From Atriophallophorus winterbourni (lineage: Eukaryota > Platyhelminthes > Trematoda > Plagiorchiida > Microphallidae), in assembly GCA_013407085.1 (NCBI GenBank), contig JACCGJ010005807.1:1-64000 (forward strand): 64,000 nucleotides of DNA, given 5' to 3'. Below the pieces are notes generated by a model. The model saw only the letters and a list, made by a program, of their open reading frames with translations, searched no databases and had not been told where the DNA came from. Both the position numbers and the translations under genes were made by a program. This document shows positions 41,816 to 54,400 of the stretch, in pieces (positions within the stretch are counted from its first letter, which is position 1; every line of letters begins with the position of its first letter).

Positions 41816-41910
41816 AGAATGGTAAACAAGTTGCGCTTGTATGCCACGGTTGGGTAAGGTTAGTACGACCAACCTTACTCAACAGTGGCATGCAACTTGT
41901 TTACCATTCT
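41816..41910. repeat. Compact palindrome (hairpin)
   Basis: AGAATGGTAAACAAGTTGC and its reverse complement enclose a second paired block (ATGCCAC..TTG.GTAAGGTT). Arms 41816-41863 and 41872-41910 are separated by about 8 bp. The left arm has a 6-bp insertion and two mismatches. No gene is attached to it. Confidence 0.85.
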
Positions 41911-42327
41911 TCCACCGTTTCAAGCGCATGCGGATCCTGATCCTACTGTCCCTACCTGATGAGTGCAAACAGCACGAAACCGGCCCTGGGGTATGTGTGA
42001 TGGAGATGTATGCAAATGAGCTTTTAAAATAAGAAAGATTTGCAGACCAGACTACGAACAGTTTACATATTACAAATTGGTGCCATTGGTTTGTTTGCCT
42101 ACACATTAGAATCCGATTGGATATGGCGGAGCAATTCTAAGTAACAAAGCGACCGTACTTGAACCATCAGACCGGAGTTTGCCTTACAAACAAGACGCAA
42201 TGGAAAACAGTCACCAGACATTGCCGCAGTGGTTTATGAGATCAGTCAAAGAACACGTTGGTTAAGGGAGGGATAAATACAAACTTTTCGTATATCTTAA
42301 CATTCTGGCCATAGATATAAAACTTAC

Positions 42328-42414
42328 CTGCATGCTCCGTTTGATGGTGCACTCGGCGTGTTTCAGCGTCTGGAAAACAACTCAAACATTCTGGGCAGGC
42401 GAATATTTTCGAAG
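42328..42414 (-). CDS. Zinc-finger exon 8 (most 3' found)
   Basis: Encodes FACPECLSCFPDAETRRVH followed by HQTEH. Acceptor TTTTTCAG, donor GTAAGT. 87 bp, phase 1 at both ends. Linker residues before the first Cys are SKIFA. Confidence 0.8.
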
Positions 42415-45400
42415 CTGAAAAACGAGAACAGGTTGGAGCTGGCAACTATCGAAAGAGCAACAGGTTTAATGCAGCCGGAGTTTGTCACCTGTGAAAAATG
42501 TGAGATTTTATTCCTAGCAAACTCGCTTAGCACGAAGCGCCATATAAGTGGCGCGCAGCCGAAGTGATCGAATGAGCAGTGTCCAAAAAGCCTGGATAGT
42601 CGAGTGCAGTAAGTTCCCCGTTTTAGTCAGTATTAAGGTAAACGTGATACTTGCTATTCGGATGGGATTAAACTGGAAGAAATCCAAAACGATAACGTAA
42701 ATTATTAATGAAATTCAAATGTTTAAAACCGTCATGTTGCCTATTGTTTATTTTTACATCCGTGTGGATAATCCAATCGACACTTGTTTGAGCCGAAAGT
42801 AGAGTACAGTCCAATGCTCAAGTATTGATATTTTTCACGACCTATGAAAATACAGCGGAAACATGCCTCCTCAATGTCAATAACACTACCGCTGATTGTT
42901 TTTCGTTAAATCCAACACGTGTTTCACATTCTCATTGCACCTAGGTGGCTCACGAGCACATCCATGCTGTCGGTGGTTCCAAGAAAGCGCGTAGATTCAA
43001 CCGAGTAGAAAATAACGACAGCTTGTTCGTATTTGTAGTGAAATTTACAACCGGGTTATCTGTTGGTTTCTTTTACACGGATGTTTTCTTCTAAAGCATG
43101 AGTCGGATTCATTGACGTTAAGTAATGCTGAGTCAGATGAGCAGCTACCTTTGAGTGGCGTCGCCTAACGAGTACGCGGCAGTATTTACTCAGATGAAAG
43201 CGCCGATTTTCGGTACAATGCGATGTCACCAGTATTTCTCCAAGATTGTTTTAAATAATTTCTCAGTCCATGCATAAATGCAGGTTCGAACTTTGGAACC
43301 AGGTTAGATATCATTGCATGCTAACTTAACTCGTGTGAGAAAAGATTGGAGATAAAAATGGGACTCACTATTGTGTACGGAGAGGTTGTGGCCCACCAAT
43401 GCAAATTTAGAAGGGAAAAATAAGCCGCACGGTGAGCATACAATTAATGAAGCTGAAAAATAAAACGGGTAAATGTGTATGGATATATATATATATATCT
43501 TGTCTTGTAACCGCACTGAGACAAGGTATAGAAACTGCTTGTCAGATCAAAACTGGAATCGCACGCCACAGCAATGTTTGTCGGATCTGTTGTCGTCGTT
43601 TCCGTAGCAACGTAGCTTTTACGGGATAGGGTTGCTAGCCCTAAGCCCTACCCTCTTCCTTTCTCAGACGGGCTTGGGACCGTCCTTGGCGGTTGGCCTG
43701 ACCAAAATTTAGGAAGTTGTACGTGATGTGCTACTCGTGAGTAATATAGAAAATCGGTAAATCCTGATCTCCGAAGACGGTCAGACCAGTTTGACTAGCG
43801 CAACTGCTGGTACCTCTATATACAGCAGACGTATAACGCAAGTGCCAACACGTGATCGATCGAAGGCGGCTGTCGATGGTAATATCGATTGCCTGGAGTT
43901 CGAGTTCCGAACGGAAAGGAATGCGATGTTGATGGGCTAAACTCGAGACGGGTTTCCAAGTCATACACGCTTGGTCAACAATGCAAAAACGCTTGTAGTG
44001 TCGATATGGCCTTGAAAATCATAAAAAATGTACAACATCATAAGCTTTCTCGAGGGAAGGTATTAATGTTCGACAGAATGGTACTTGCAGTAACATGGTT
44101 TCCTCAGAGTAACTTTTATTAAAATGAAGAAGCTAGAATGATACATGATAATGTCAACTATCAATATTGAATGTTTGACCATCCTAAACAATTGCCGCGT
44201 ATCACTGATTCTGTGCAAGCATCAGGATTATCTACATGAAAATAACAATTGTCCAGCCGTGAATACGTAGAAAAATGTACCAATCAAATTATCGTGCGTA
44301 TGATTTTCACAGATGTACATCGGTACTGCGCAGCTAACTTCGTGCTGAGCTGATTCGCCGTCGGGAATGAGCAGTCTGCCGGAACACGTTGCAGTCACTG
44401 TGCCAATATTCCTTTCTTATGTCGGCTTAGACCTCTGCAAGGTGACAGTATCTCACAGTAATGTGTTGCTCACATCCCCCGCACTTACGGTAACAAGATT
44501 TCAGTCCATGATTGTGGCACAAACGGCATACATTTGCAGCCCTACGTGTGTCACTTGAAGACAATGGACTACTACATCCATAGTTCGTTTTGAGCGCACA
44601 AATAAGCACTAGAACAGTTTGTCAGGGTGGGTAAATGCAAGTACATTATTAAATTAAAAGCAAGCTGAATGTAATAAAGTGATAGATCAGGAATAACGAA
44701 CCCCTACAACAACGATCGCATAAAGGATAACATGAAAGGCTGTATGGCTGCTCGAGATATGATTTGTCATTTTGACGAAATATAGAAACGGAATCGCAAC
44801 ATACCATCTAGACGCAACGCAGAAGCAATAAAGAGGACGACAACCGAAGGCGGAAAGAAGCTGCGTTGTTGATATCATATTACTTTTTCCCGCTACGCTG
44901 TTTGCGCGTGACACGTCCACTTTCCCCCGATAAACGCATATAGAGTTGAGTCCCCTTCCATCTCCCATGCTTGAGTAAGCCTAATTCAACCATGATTGTA
45001 CGAGAGTACTTACTTACTACTTACTTTTGTGCGGGTGGATTAGCCGGCTTCATTGATGTCTCGGATCGCACCAGCCCACGCACGTCGATCGGAGGCGAGA
45101 TCGTTGCAGATCGTGATCCAGTCTCGTTCCCACCTGCGAACTCCGTAGACGGTACGCAGACCCATTGAGACATCATCATGAAGTTTCTTGGGGGTAGTGT
45201 ACAAGTGATGTCCCCAGCACCACTCGGTGTTTGTTCGAGTACACCTCTCTAGCCTTTGCACAGCCAAGTGCAACCTACAAGGCAGCAGGGAGTTGGCAGA
45301 TAAACGCGCTGTGCGCCAGTTATCTACCTACGGAGACTTCTTCCGGAATTTTTCCTCGGGTTTTCCCCTCCGATCCTTTTTCCCTCCCCCCGCAATCGGT

Positions 45401-48400
45401 TGACCCCACACGGCAGTGGGGGTTTGGGGTCAGGTTTTTCCTCCCTAATGGATGGCCAGTAGCTGACGGCCCAATCGCCCGGGCAAACTGGTTTAAGGCG
45501 CCCAGTCAATCGCCTTCGCCCTTCTCCCTGTCAGTAAAAGCAGTTTCCGCCGGCCTTGTGAAAGCTACTCTTGCAGGCCAGTGTTGGACTTGGTTGTCAG
45601 AGGCTATTGAGACCATCGACAATTGTTATCGAGTTTTTATGAGCACAACCCAGGAACATTACGAACTTAGTAGACACCGAGAGAAGGTGGAAGTTTGCAC
45701 AGTTACGACAATGTCACGTTAATTGTGATGGCATACAATCACATAAAACACAATGGAAATTCTTGCAACCTACCGGCATGGACTGTCTTGGTGTGTCGAT
45801 TAAATGCGAATTTCGTGGAAAAAGTGCGGTTGCACAAAGGGCAGATGCATAGTTCAGCACCTGGGATGAATTAGGTAAACAACATAACGGTGCATTTTAC
45901 TTTGGTGAATCAGGCGCATGTGCCGCTCCAAACCATGTTTCGCGGAAAAGTGCTTCCCACAACAAGCACATGGTAGTACATGTTCTGAAATTCCTGAAAA
46001 ACACAAAACCACAAGGGTGATTAGTGGGGTACAACAAGGAAAGTTGCAGAGTTTCGAAGCAAACTAGTGACAGCCTGAGTGCATAATTGCTGTGCGCATA
46101 ACCCTTGCTTGTCTGCTGGAATACGCATTCACCGAAACGTCTAGTCGACCTAATATCGAAATCATTGAAGATAATATTTAAGGATTGTGGGTAACTGATT
46201 CTCATGAGGTGATTGTGCTATTATATTAAAAACAAGCGTTTGGGGTGTGGACATGTTGACGATCATTTATACCTGTATGTATATGTATGAAAGCACAAGT
46301 CTAATCCAGGCAAAGTGCCGCACAGTCAGAGGCTGCACGTGGGCGAGATTACTGTCAGGTTGCCCAAGCCTAGACAGATATGAGAAATGGTAGATGGCAG
46401 TGAGACTCCAGCGTGTTTCAGCATGCAGCTCACTACCCGTGGTCAATCAATTTAGCACGGTGTTAGCCGCACAGCACATAAGTACTGTACAGTGGCACAT
46501 CTGTCCACATTTATACCTGTACAACAGTTAAACTTGAGTGAACAATGACGTAGAATTCATACATATATAAGCGATATCAACATAAGAGCTTCAATAGAAC
46601 TTTCACTGTTTACAGGATAACGAGTTTGAATCGCCATGCCGCTTGACTAGCATTCAGCACTATTCGTGCGAACCAATGAGACACTTCCAACTAGAGAGCT
46701 GTTGAGACGGTTGTGAGATGTGTTCTCGTGTGTGATATCAGATCGCACAGTCGGGTAGCTGTGAGATTTACAAGTACAAAGATGGTGGCATTCCGCATTT
46801 TACAATCACGGCTTGATCAAGGCCGGGAAAATGTCGATAGGCGAGGTTAGCATCCGCGATGGGTTAACGGAATGGCACCACATACATCACATGGTATACT
46901 ACTTATCTAAACCGCGTTGCATGCACCGTGGCAACAACTAGCGAGCACTGTCCTGAATATTTTGAAGATCGGATCTGAGTTTCAAGACTGTCATCTATAG
47001 CCAACGAATGTGCAATCGTGCAGTACTTTGTGCTGTACGGCTAACACCGTGCTAAATTGATTTGCTAGAGGTAGTGAGCTGCATGCTGAAACAGGCTGGA
47101 GTCTCACTACCATTTCCTGTTCCTTTTTCTTCTTCCTCATATCTGTCTAGGCCTGGGCAACCTCACAGTATCTTCGCCCACGTGCAGTCTCTGACTGTGC
47201 GGCACTTTGCCTGGATCAGGCTTGTGCTTTCATACCATACCATAAGGAGCATAAGTCTGTAGCCAAGCAGTGTATGTATTATGATCGAGTGAGAGGTGTG
47301 GATATCTACTAAGATTGGTCTAAATCTAGGAGTGTGAAATGCAGGTAACCACAATACGCGAACATAGTAGGGGTAATGAAATGCACGGTGAATTCTCGCA
47401 GCAACATACCCCCATGGACTGTCTTGGTGTGTCGATTAAATGCGAATTTCGTGGAAAATGTACGGTTGCATAACGGGCAGATGCACAGTTCAGCACCTTG
47501 GATAAGAATCAGTATTAGGAAATACATCGTTGCATTTCACTTTGGTGAATCAGGCGCATGTGTCGCTCCAAACCATGCTTAGCAGAAAAACGTTTCCCAC
47601 ACCAAGCGCACGGCAATACTTGTTCTGTAAATCCTGAAAGTCACGAAAGGTAAGCGGTGATTGCCTGCGCAGAGGGAGCAGCAATGTACGGAAGCTGTGA
47701 CACTGTAGTAGGCTATACAAATAGATGCTACGCTAGAATTGGAATTCAGCCGAAAGCAACATACATGCAATGCTATTCTATGACAAGATTTTCGGGTGCA
47801 AGCGCGATAAACACCCAGAGAGACTATGGTAATTGATACGATTTTACAATCGGATTAGACTGCCGCGAGTATCATTAACCTTGAATTTTCGTTGGAATTT
47901 TAAATGCACTTTCACGCACAGTGCATTTAGAGTTGTTTGCATGTAACGTGCAAAAACATTACAGACAGTTCTGTTATTATTGCGCGCTTTCAAGCGGTAA
48001 CCAGAATAAGTATAAAAACGAAAAGCGGTCAATTTCATTCTAGAAAATCGCTCTGAGACCCGACTTAGATTTAGTGGCACGGTGGCTAGATGCAACCAAG
48101 AGCACGTCTCAGCCTTGTTCAGTGATCGTCTTGTCGCGAGCGCAGAACCAGCCGAAACAGTTCTACCGCTACGTGGTTAGCGATTCACTCGAGTCTTTTG
48201 ACGCACGGGAGCAGAATCAATGAATGCAACCACATATTCGTGGGTCACTAGGTGGATCGGTTAAACACGTTGGACAATAAGTTTCTCTTGACCTTAATGA
48301 GAGTGGATTATCTGATAGTAATCAACTCATGTTTGGTCCCGGGAAGTCAGTCTACTCACAATCTGTCTCATTGTTTGTGAGGGCAACATTATCTAATGAG

Positions 48401-51400
48401 CCAATCTGAATAAAAGTTTGACTCGGTATTAACGTTCATTTTCACAACGTTAATGGTTGTACCAAGTGCTCGACCGTTTGGTGACGGCTGCAGGGTGTCG
48501 ACATAATCTTCGATCAGTAGCAGCTTCATAGTAAGCCATCAAGAGTAAGTTCTTCACAATACCTAAAGCTTCTATTTCATTCCTTACAAAAGTCCAGGTA
48601 ATGCAAGTGTTACTCACACAGCTTCGACCTCCAGAATTCAACTCTCAATCAGTTGATCTGTTGAAATACAACCGTTTAAAATTCGATGTATGTATCCATG
48701 AAAACACTAACCTCGAACAAGGCAAAGTGTGCGCGGACTAAAATACTGTCAGGTCGCCCAGGTCTAGACAAAAATAAGGGAAATGGAGACTCCAGCGTGT
48801 TTCCGCGTGCAGCTGAGTAACTTGGGTAAGTCGAATTAGCACGGTGTTAACTACGCAGTACGGAAATACTACATGATTGCACACCGTACCGATATACTAT
48901 GTATATGGCTCGGCCAGCAGTTATAGTAGCGTGATCATGCTCTGTCGGTCAGCTTTAGAAAGCGTTTAGGCATTTGTTAATTTTTCTATCAATGATACAT
49001 ACAAGTTGTGATAGATGCGCCGTAAATTCAGCTTGCGTGGATGGTTCACTGCCATACAGTAGAGCATTTATTAGGTAAGCGCTGTATATCGTTACTTTTG
49101 TCTTCACAGTCGGCTTGTGAATTCCCCAGACGCGGGAGTTGATGCAGGACAAGATGACAATTATTTTGCTAACCCTAAAGTCCAGCGAGAGATCATCAGC
49201 AATATTTGAACCTAGATATGTGAGTGATGTATGTCTTCAAGTTGCCTGATTTCAACAGTGATTATAGGAGGTAATGCAGTCTATTGACCAAGAAATCGAG
49301 TCTTGCTCATGCTGATTGTCAGTTCAATCTTTATACGCGGAGGTATAACAATCTATTAGTGTTCCAGTGGCTACTGGGAACGGGTAGTGACAGCTGCATG
49401 GTAGTCAAAACAACAGATGACGGATTATCACACCCAGTACTTGATTTGTACTCAAACGATTTAAATTCAATAGGTTGCCATCATAAGCTGCGCGTAGTTG
49501 AATAATTTCTGTCTTCGTCTTAGAAGCATGGTTCAGCAACAGAGCAAAGAAAACGCAGATAGTGGGGGAAAGAACACACAATAGTTTGACGCCTCTGCAC
49601 ATTGCAAATACGCCCAACGAGTAACCATTGAAGTTGGCCAAACTTTTTATGCCAGCGTGGAAAGACAGCAAGATTAGGCAGTCTTGGAGGGCAGCTTATA
49701 GGCATGATACGACGCAGCGTTATCGTACACAAGCGGGTGCAATCAAATCGTTCTATCCCTATTTATTAAGTGCGGAGAATGTCAAGATTTATGGCTAGTG
49801 TTCATATGAGGGACCCAATCAAAAGTGTGAAAGGAAGATCGACAGAGCCACTTTGGTGTTTTAGTATTCAGAGTTATTACAGTCACAGAAGCACTTAAAT
49901 TAATAAGGATGGGATTGGATTTATGAAACGATTAACTTTCATCGTTTACAAATAAGTTATTTTTAGACTATGATGATTGGGAGCAAAGCTGCTCAGACAG
50001 CTAAAGACTTGGAACGGCATTGAGGGATAGGCCTTGTGTAATCCATGTTTGCTTCTGTTGTGTATGAAGTGACGTGATGAGACCTGCATACTCATTGCAA
50101 TTGGATTCTGCGATCAAGCTCATGATTGCATGCAAGCTAGGATACTGTAAGGTCGCATACGTCCAAAACGTAGTCTGCCCTGATAAAATGTTTTTCAAAA
50201 AACAAGTACATAGTTGAGAACACGTACACCTGACCTCGTGCGAATGGAATACATTGTATTAGTTCCTCTGCTAAATTGATTGGCCACGGGTAGTGAGATG
50301 CATGCTGAAACACGCTGGAGTCTCACTACCATCTTTATTCTCTATTTCTCATATCTGTCTAGGTCTGGGCAACCTGACAGTATCTTAGCCCACGTGCAGT
50401 CTCTGACTGTGCAGCGCTTTGCTTGGATCAAGCTTGTGCTTTCATACCATCATACAATCCTCTCCTTATAACCAGTTAAAAAGACTCGATATGGCTTATT
50501 ATAAGGGAAAAAATAACGACAACTCGTCGTCAGCATGTCCATTCCCAACTAATGAACGTCGACTTACACCGAAATTTGTCAAGCTGGCAGCACATCAAAT
50601 AAAAACAGAGGGTAAGCAATGTGAGTATGGTATGGTATGAAAGGACAAGCCTGATCCAGGCAAAGTGCCGCACAGTCAGAGACTGCACGTGGGCTAAGAT
50701 ACTGCCAGATTGCCCAGGCCTAGACAGATATGCAGGGGGGAAATAGAAAGCGATGTGAGTATTAACCCGGTACTTAGCGAGGTTTAGAGTTGCTTAAATA
50801 GTTAACCTTTATGTAAGCGAAAGATAGAGCAGAGAATTAAACGTTTGGCAACACGAACCTTCGTGGACCTTCCGGATATGCCTTTGCAGTGCGTATCGCG
50901 TGGTAAATACCCTCCCACACGTATCGCATTGGCTTTCTTCAGCACCTGGGATTTCGACAGTCCATTTATGAAAAATAAAGCACGGGTAACGTGTTAATTG
51001 GTTAATGAAAAGAAAAAGCGGTCTTTTGACAATGATCAGTTCAATCGTCGTGTACTTTTAGAACCAAACGAATAATGAAAGTGAAAAAGCCCATAGATAT
51101 GAACAAATCGATTAGAACAATCAACATCAGATCGAATTATTCAGGAGAAAATCGCTTTTTGATACGTTAAGATTAAAAAGCATGAACGATTTTCTGGCAC
51201 TGGGATAAAGACGCTCATCGTAGCGCTTGGCTTAGTCGGAAATATTTGTGTATATGAGTAAGATGTAAAACACCCGTATGAAAGGTGGCTGGAAAATTTA
51301 CGTAATATGGCTGTGAAACAAAGTCAGTAACAGCAACGTACTTGATTTTGAATAATAACTTTTCCACGCTACATCGCTGTCATGGAATTGCAAGACAAGA

Positions 51401-54400
51401 AGTACAAAAACATCCTGGTTGTACTGCCCCTACCTAATGAATGCAAACAGCATGAAACCGGGCGTGGGGTTTGTGTGTGATGGAAATGAAGATTTTTCGT
51501 ACAAAAAAGGTGATTATTAGATGCTGTTGCATATTTTGTTGGTTTATTTCTGTATACACTTTCTTTATTATCTGCTGATCGTAAATCAGTTTGCTTTCCA
51601 CCTTGTCTGGCACCAGATGCGTGTTCTAACGTGAGCATGATAACAGCTATTTCATCTTGAGGAATTTGTTGAACTTTAACCGGGTTCACTTGCGAGTGAT
51701 ACGATACTACTCTAGTCACGTGATACCATTTAGTCGACTATATAAACTACAAAATAAAGATCGTGCTGCTTGTCTTCGTGTGTCAGAACTAACACATAAG
51801 TGCTACACCAGGAAATATTTCAAATGGACAGCAGCATTTTTTTTAATTAAGCCGGTTTAAAGTACATGCATTGACAAATGACCACAGCATATATCACATC
51901 ATCATCATCAAAGACAGCAATACACCGGTAGGACGTGCCGAATGCTTAACTGCCATACAACCATGAAAAAGTAAAATCCTAAAAGATGGGGAAGGGTGGG
52001 ACTTAAATTGCTACGGCTTCTATAGAAGAGTAAGCACAAACAAACTGGGGAGAGGTGCCTACACCTCGAATGGAACATACATTCAAACAAGTTTCGTGAA
52101 CGAAGTAGAGCGACATCAGCACGTCAGCTTCCTTGCGGCTTTCACTGTCATGCATCATAACAAGCTTTTCTCGTCACTCCGCTTGACAACATACAAGGTT
52201 AAGCAAACACTCCAAGAATATGCTTAGTGCAAGACCGCCATTGAGCACGGTTTCGGGACATGTCCTGAAGCGTAACTAACCACTGCGATATCTGATCACG
52301 GGGACACCAGCCTGGAAGACGCGCTGCGCCTACTTTGGAAAGGTTACTAGTACAGCATATATCGAGTGGATTGTTGCCAGTTGTCAGCGTGGCTAATCGT
52401 AGATTTTTGTTTTTGAGTGAAAAATGCCCACGGCATTTCCTGATAATGCATTCATGGATTCAAACAAGTTGAGTTAAATGAGGGTTCGATTGTTTAATCA
52501 CTGGCTAAACGCTTGTTTCGCGCTCAAAACTGAGTAATCCTGGGTGTATTCAACCGAACAAAAATGGAGAATCAATCGGTGTCGACAAAATCGGCGATGG
52601 TTGCTGATGAGTTAATAGTTTTCAGCAGTTTGAAAAGAAGGCTTGGGTTTAAAGTTGATAAATGGGATGCGTTACAACCGCTTTGATGAAATGACAAACT
52701 CGGAGGATAGGGGTATCATAGTTTAACGCACCTAGATCCATAAACAAATTTTGTACGGAAAGCGAGACATCTAAATGTAACAGCGAATTGTGCATAGCCT
52801 TTCGTCCCAAAATAAAACTCCGTGAGTTGGCAACGAGCAATTCGGCATGGGGAAATGCAACAGCTGTTCTAAGGGAAGTCAGCGTTCAAAGATATATGTG
52901 TGCGCAAGACATTTTAAGCAGATGGCTGGGGCGCAGTATGAGATATTGGTTAGTTGATTTCTATTCATTATCAGGCCGTTGTAAACGATATGATCGGTGC
53001 ATATCTCCTTCCTTAATATTTAGCTGCATAGTTGATATAATTTCACTCAATTGGTAACGCGCACGTCATCAGCTGTGCAAGCGTGCAGTACTTTTGAGCT
53101 GTGCGGCTAACACCCTGCTAAAATGATTTGCTCAAGTCCCACTGCCATGGCTATTTTCCTTGACAACCTGATATTATCTAATCCCACGCGTGGTCTCTGA
53201 CCATGGGGCACTTTGCATGGATCAGACTTGTGATTTCATACGCACTGCTTTTAAAGACTCAGGCATTGGATAACTGCAGGCCGAAGTCGTGAGTGGAGAA
53301 CATGCGCACAGCGTAAAATTTTGCAATTCACATGGATGAGCAAAGTAGTATTAAAACGCCATTCTATAAAAAGATTTTTTCCGTTACAAAACTAGATATT
53401 TCACTTGTACCAAGGTCGGTTTACAAACTGGGTAAATATTCTGTGGTAGATGACAACCCAATAACGGATTCCGTTATGGCGAACGATTACAAATTGATGT
53501 GGTGAAATCTAATGTGAGAATGAGAAGATATAAACTTTGAACGGTCGTAAACAAAAGCGAAACGTGAGTCCAATGCTTCAAATGTGAACCTGGATGATCA
53601 ACATTGTGATACCTCAAACGATTCACTACCCATAAGTAGTATCAAAATAAGATATTTTGAAAGTGATTCAATCTATTTTGCTTAATGGTCATCCCTTTCA
53701 CAGTGATAACAGTTAATTAAATGCCAATCTACAGAAACTAATGAAGTAAAACGCAGTGCATAAGGCTCCAATGTTATCATTTAAGAACGCTCATTTTTCA
53801 CTTTCTTCCCTGTCCAAAAGAGCTTTATTGAACTACTGATATCCAACTTTAAGATTATAATGTCAACATAAGAGATACGATAACCCGTTAACGATTTTAG
53901 TGATTGTGTTTAATACCTTTCGAATGCCGTCTAATAAACCCTTGTTCACCTTTCATCTACAAATATCGACACTAAGGGCAAAAAAGCCTGCGTAAATTTT
54001 ACCAACACATCGATTAGCTACTGCAATGAGTTTGGTCTAAAAACTCAGTGGATCCAATGTTGAATTATTGCTTACTTGAATTCATGCTGGGTGTGCGAGA
54101 GTTCCCGGCAATTTATGTGGTGAACGTTCCGAACAGCAGCGACACTGGTTCAACAGTAACACAATCAATGATGGTTAACCACTATCTTGTTGTTGTAAAT
54201 CAGCACCGCGAGGTACACAAAATATTGCTAATAGAGAATCTAGTTTGCCGGGGAAGTTATAGGAAGATTTGGCTAATAACCGTGGGTCGATATGTGATTC
54301 CAAACATTTTACCTATCAAACAGTGCAATAGCGAGATCGGCAAGCAAAGCCAGTAGTCTTGGTCATCTAATTTACTTAAACCCTACGTTCACGTGATTAC

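Noticed and set aside
42478..42566. Plus-strand VTCEKCEILFLANSLSTKRH, a C-x2-C-x13-H pattern near finger exon 8.
   Set aside because: Only one His, wrong strand for the gene and no splice sites that fit.
50545..50612. Plus-strand sequence CPFPTNERRLTPKFVKLAAH ending at a GTAAGC donor in phase 1, resembling a finger exon.
   Set aside because: The second Cys and second His of a C2H2 finger are missing, the spacing is wrong and the upstream acceptor has no pyrimidine tract; likely chance.
54048..54356. 102-codon open frame in an intron.
   Set aside because: No recognisable motif, no recurrence in the window, AT-rich surroundings; length alone is not evidence.
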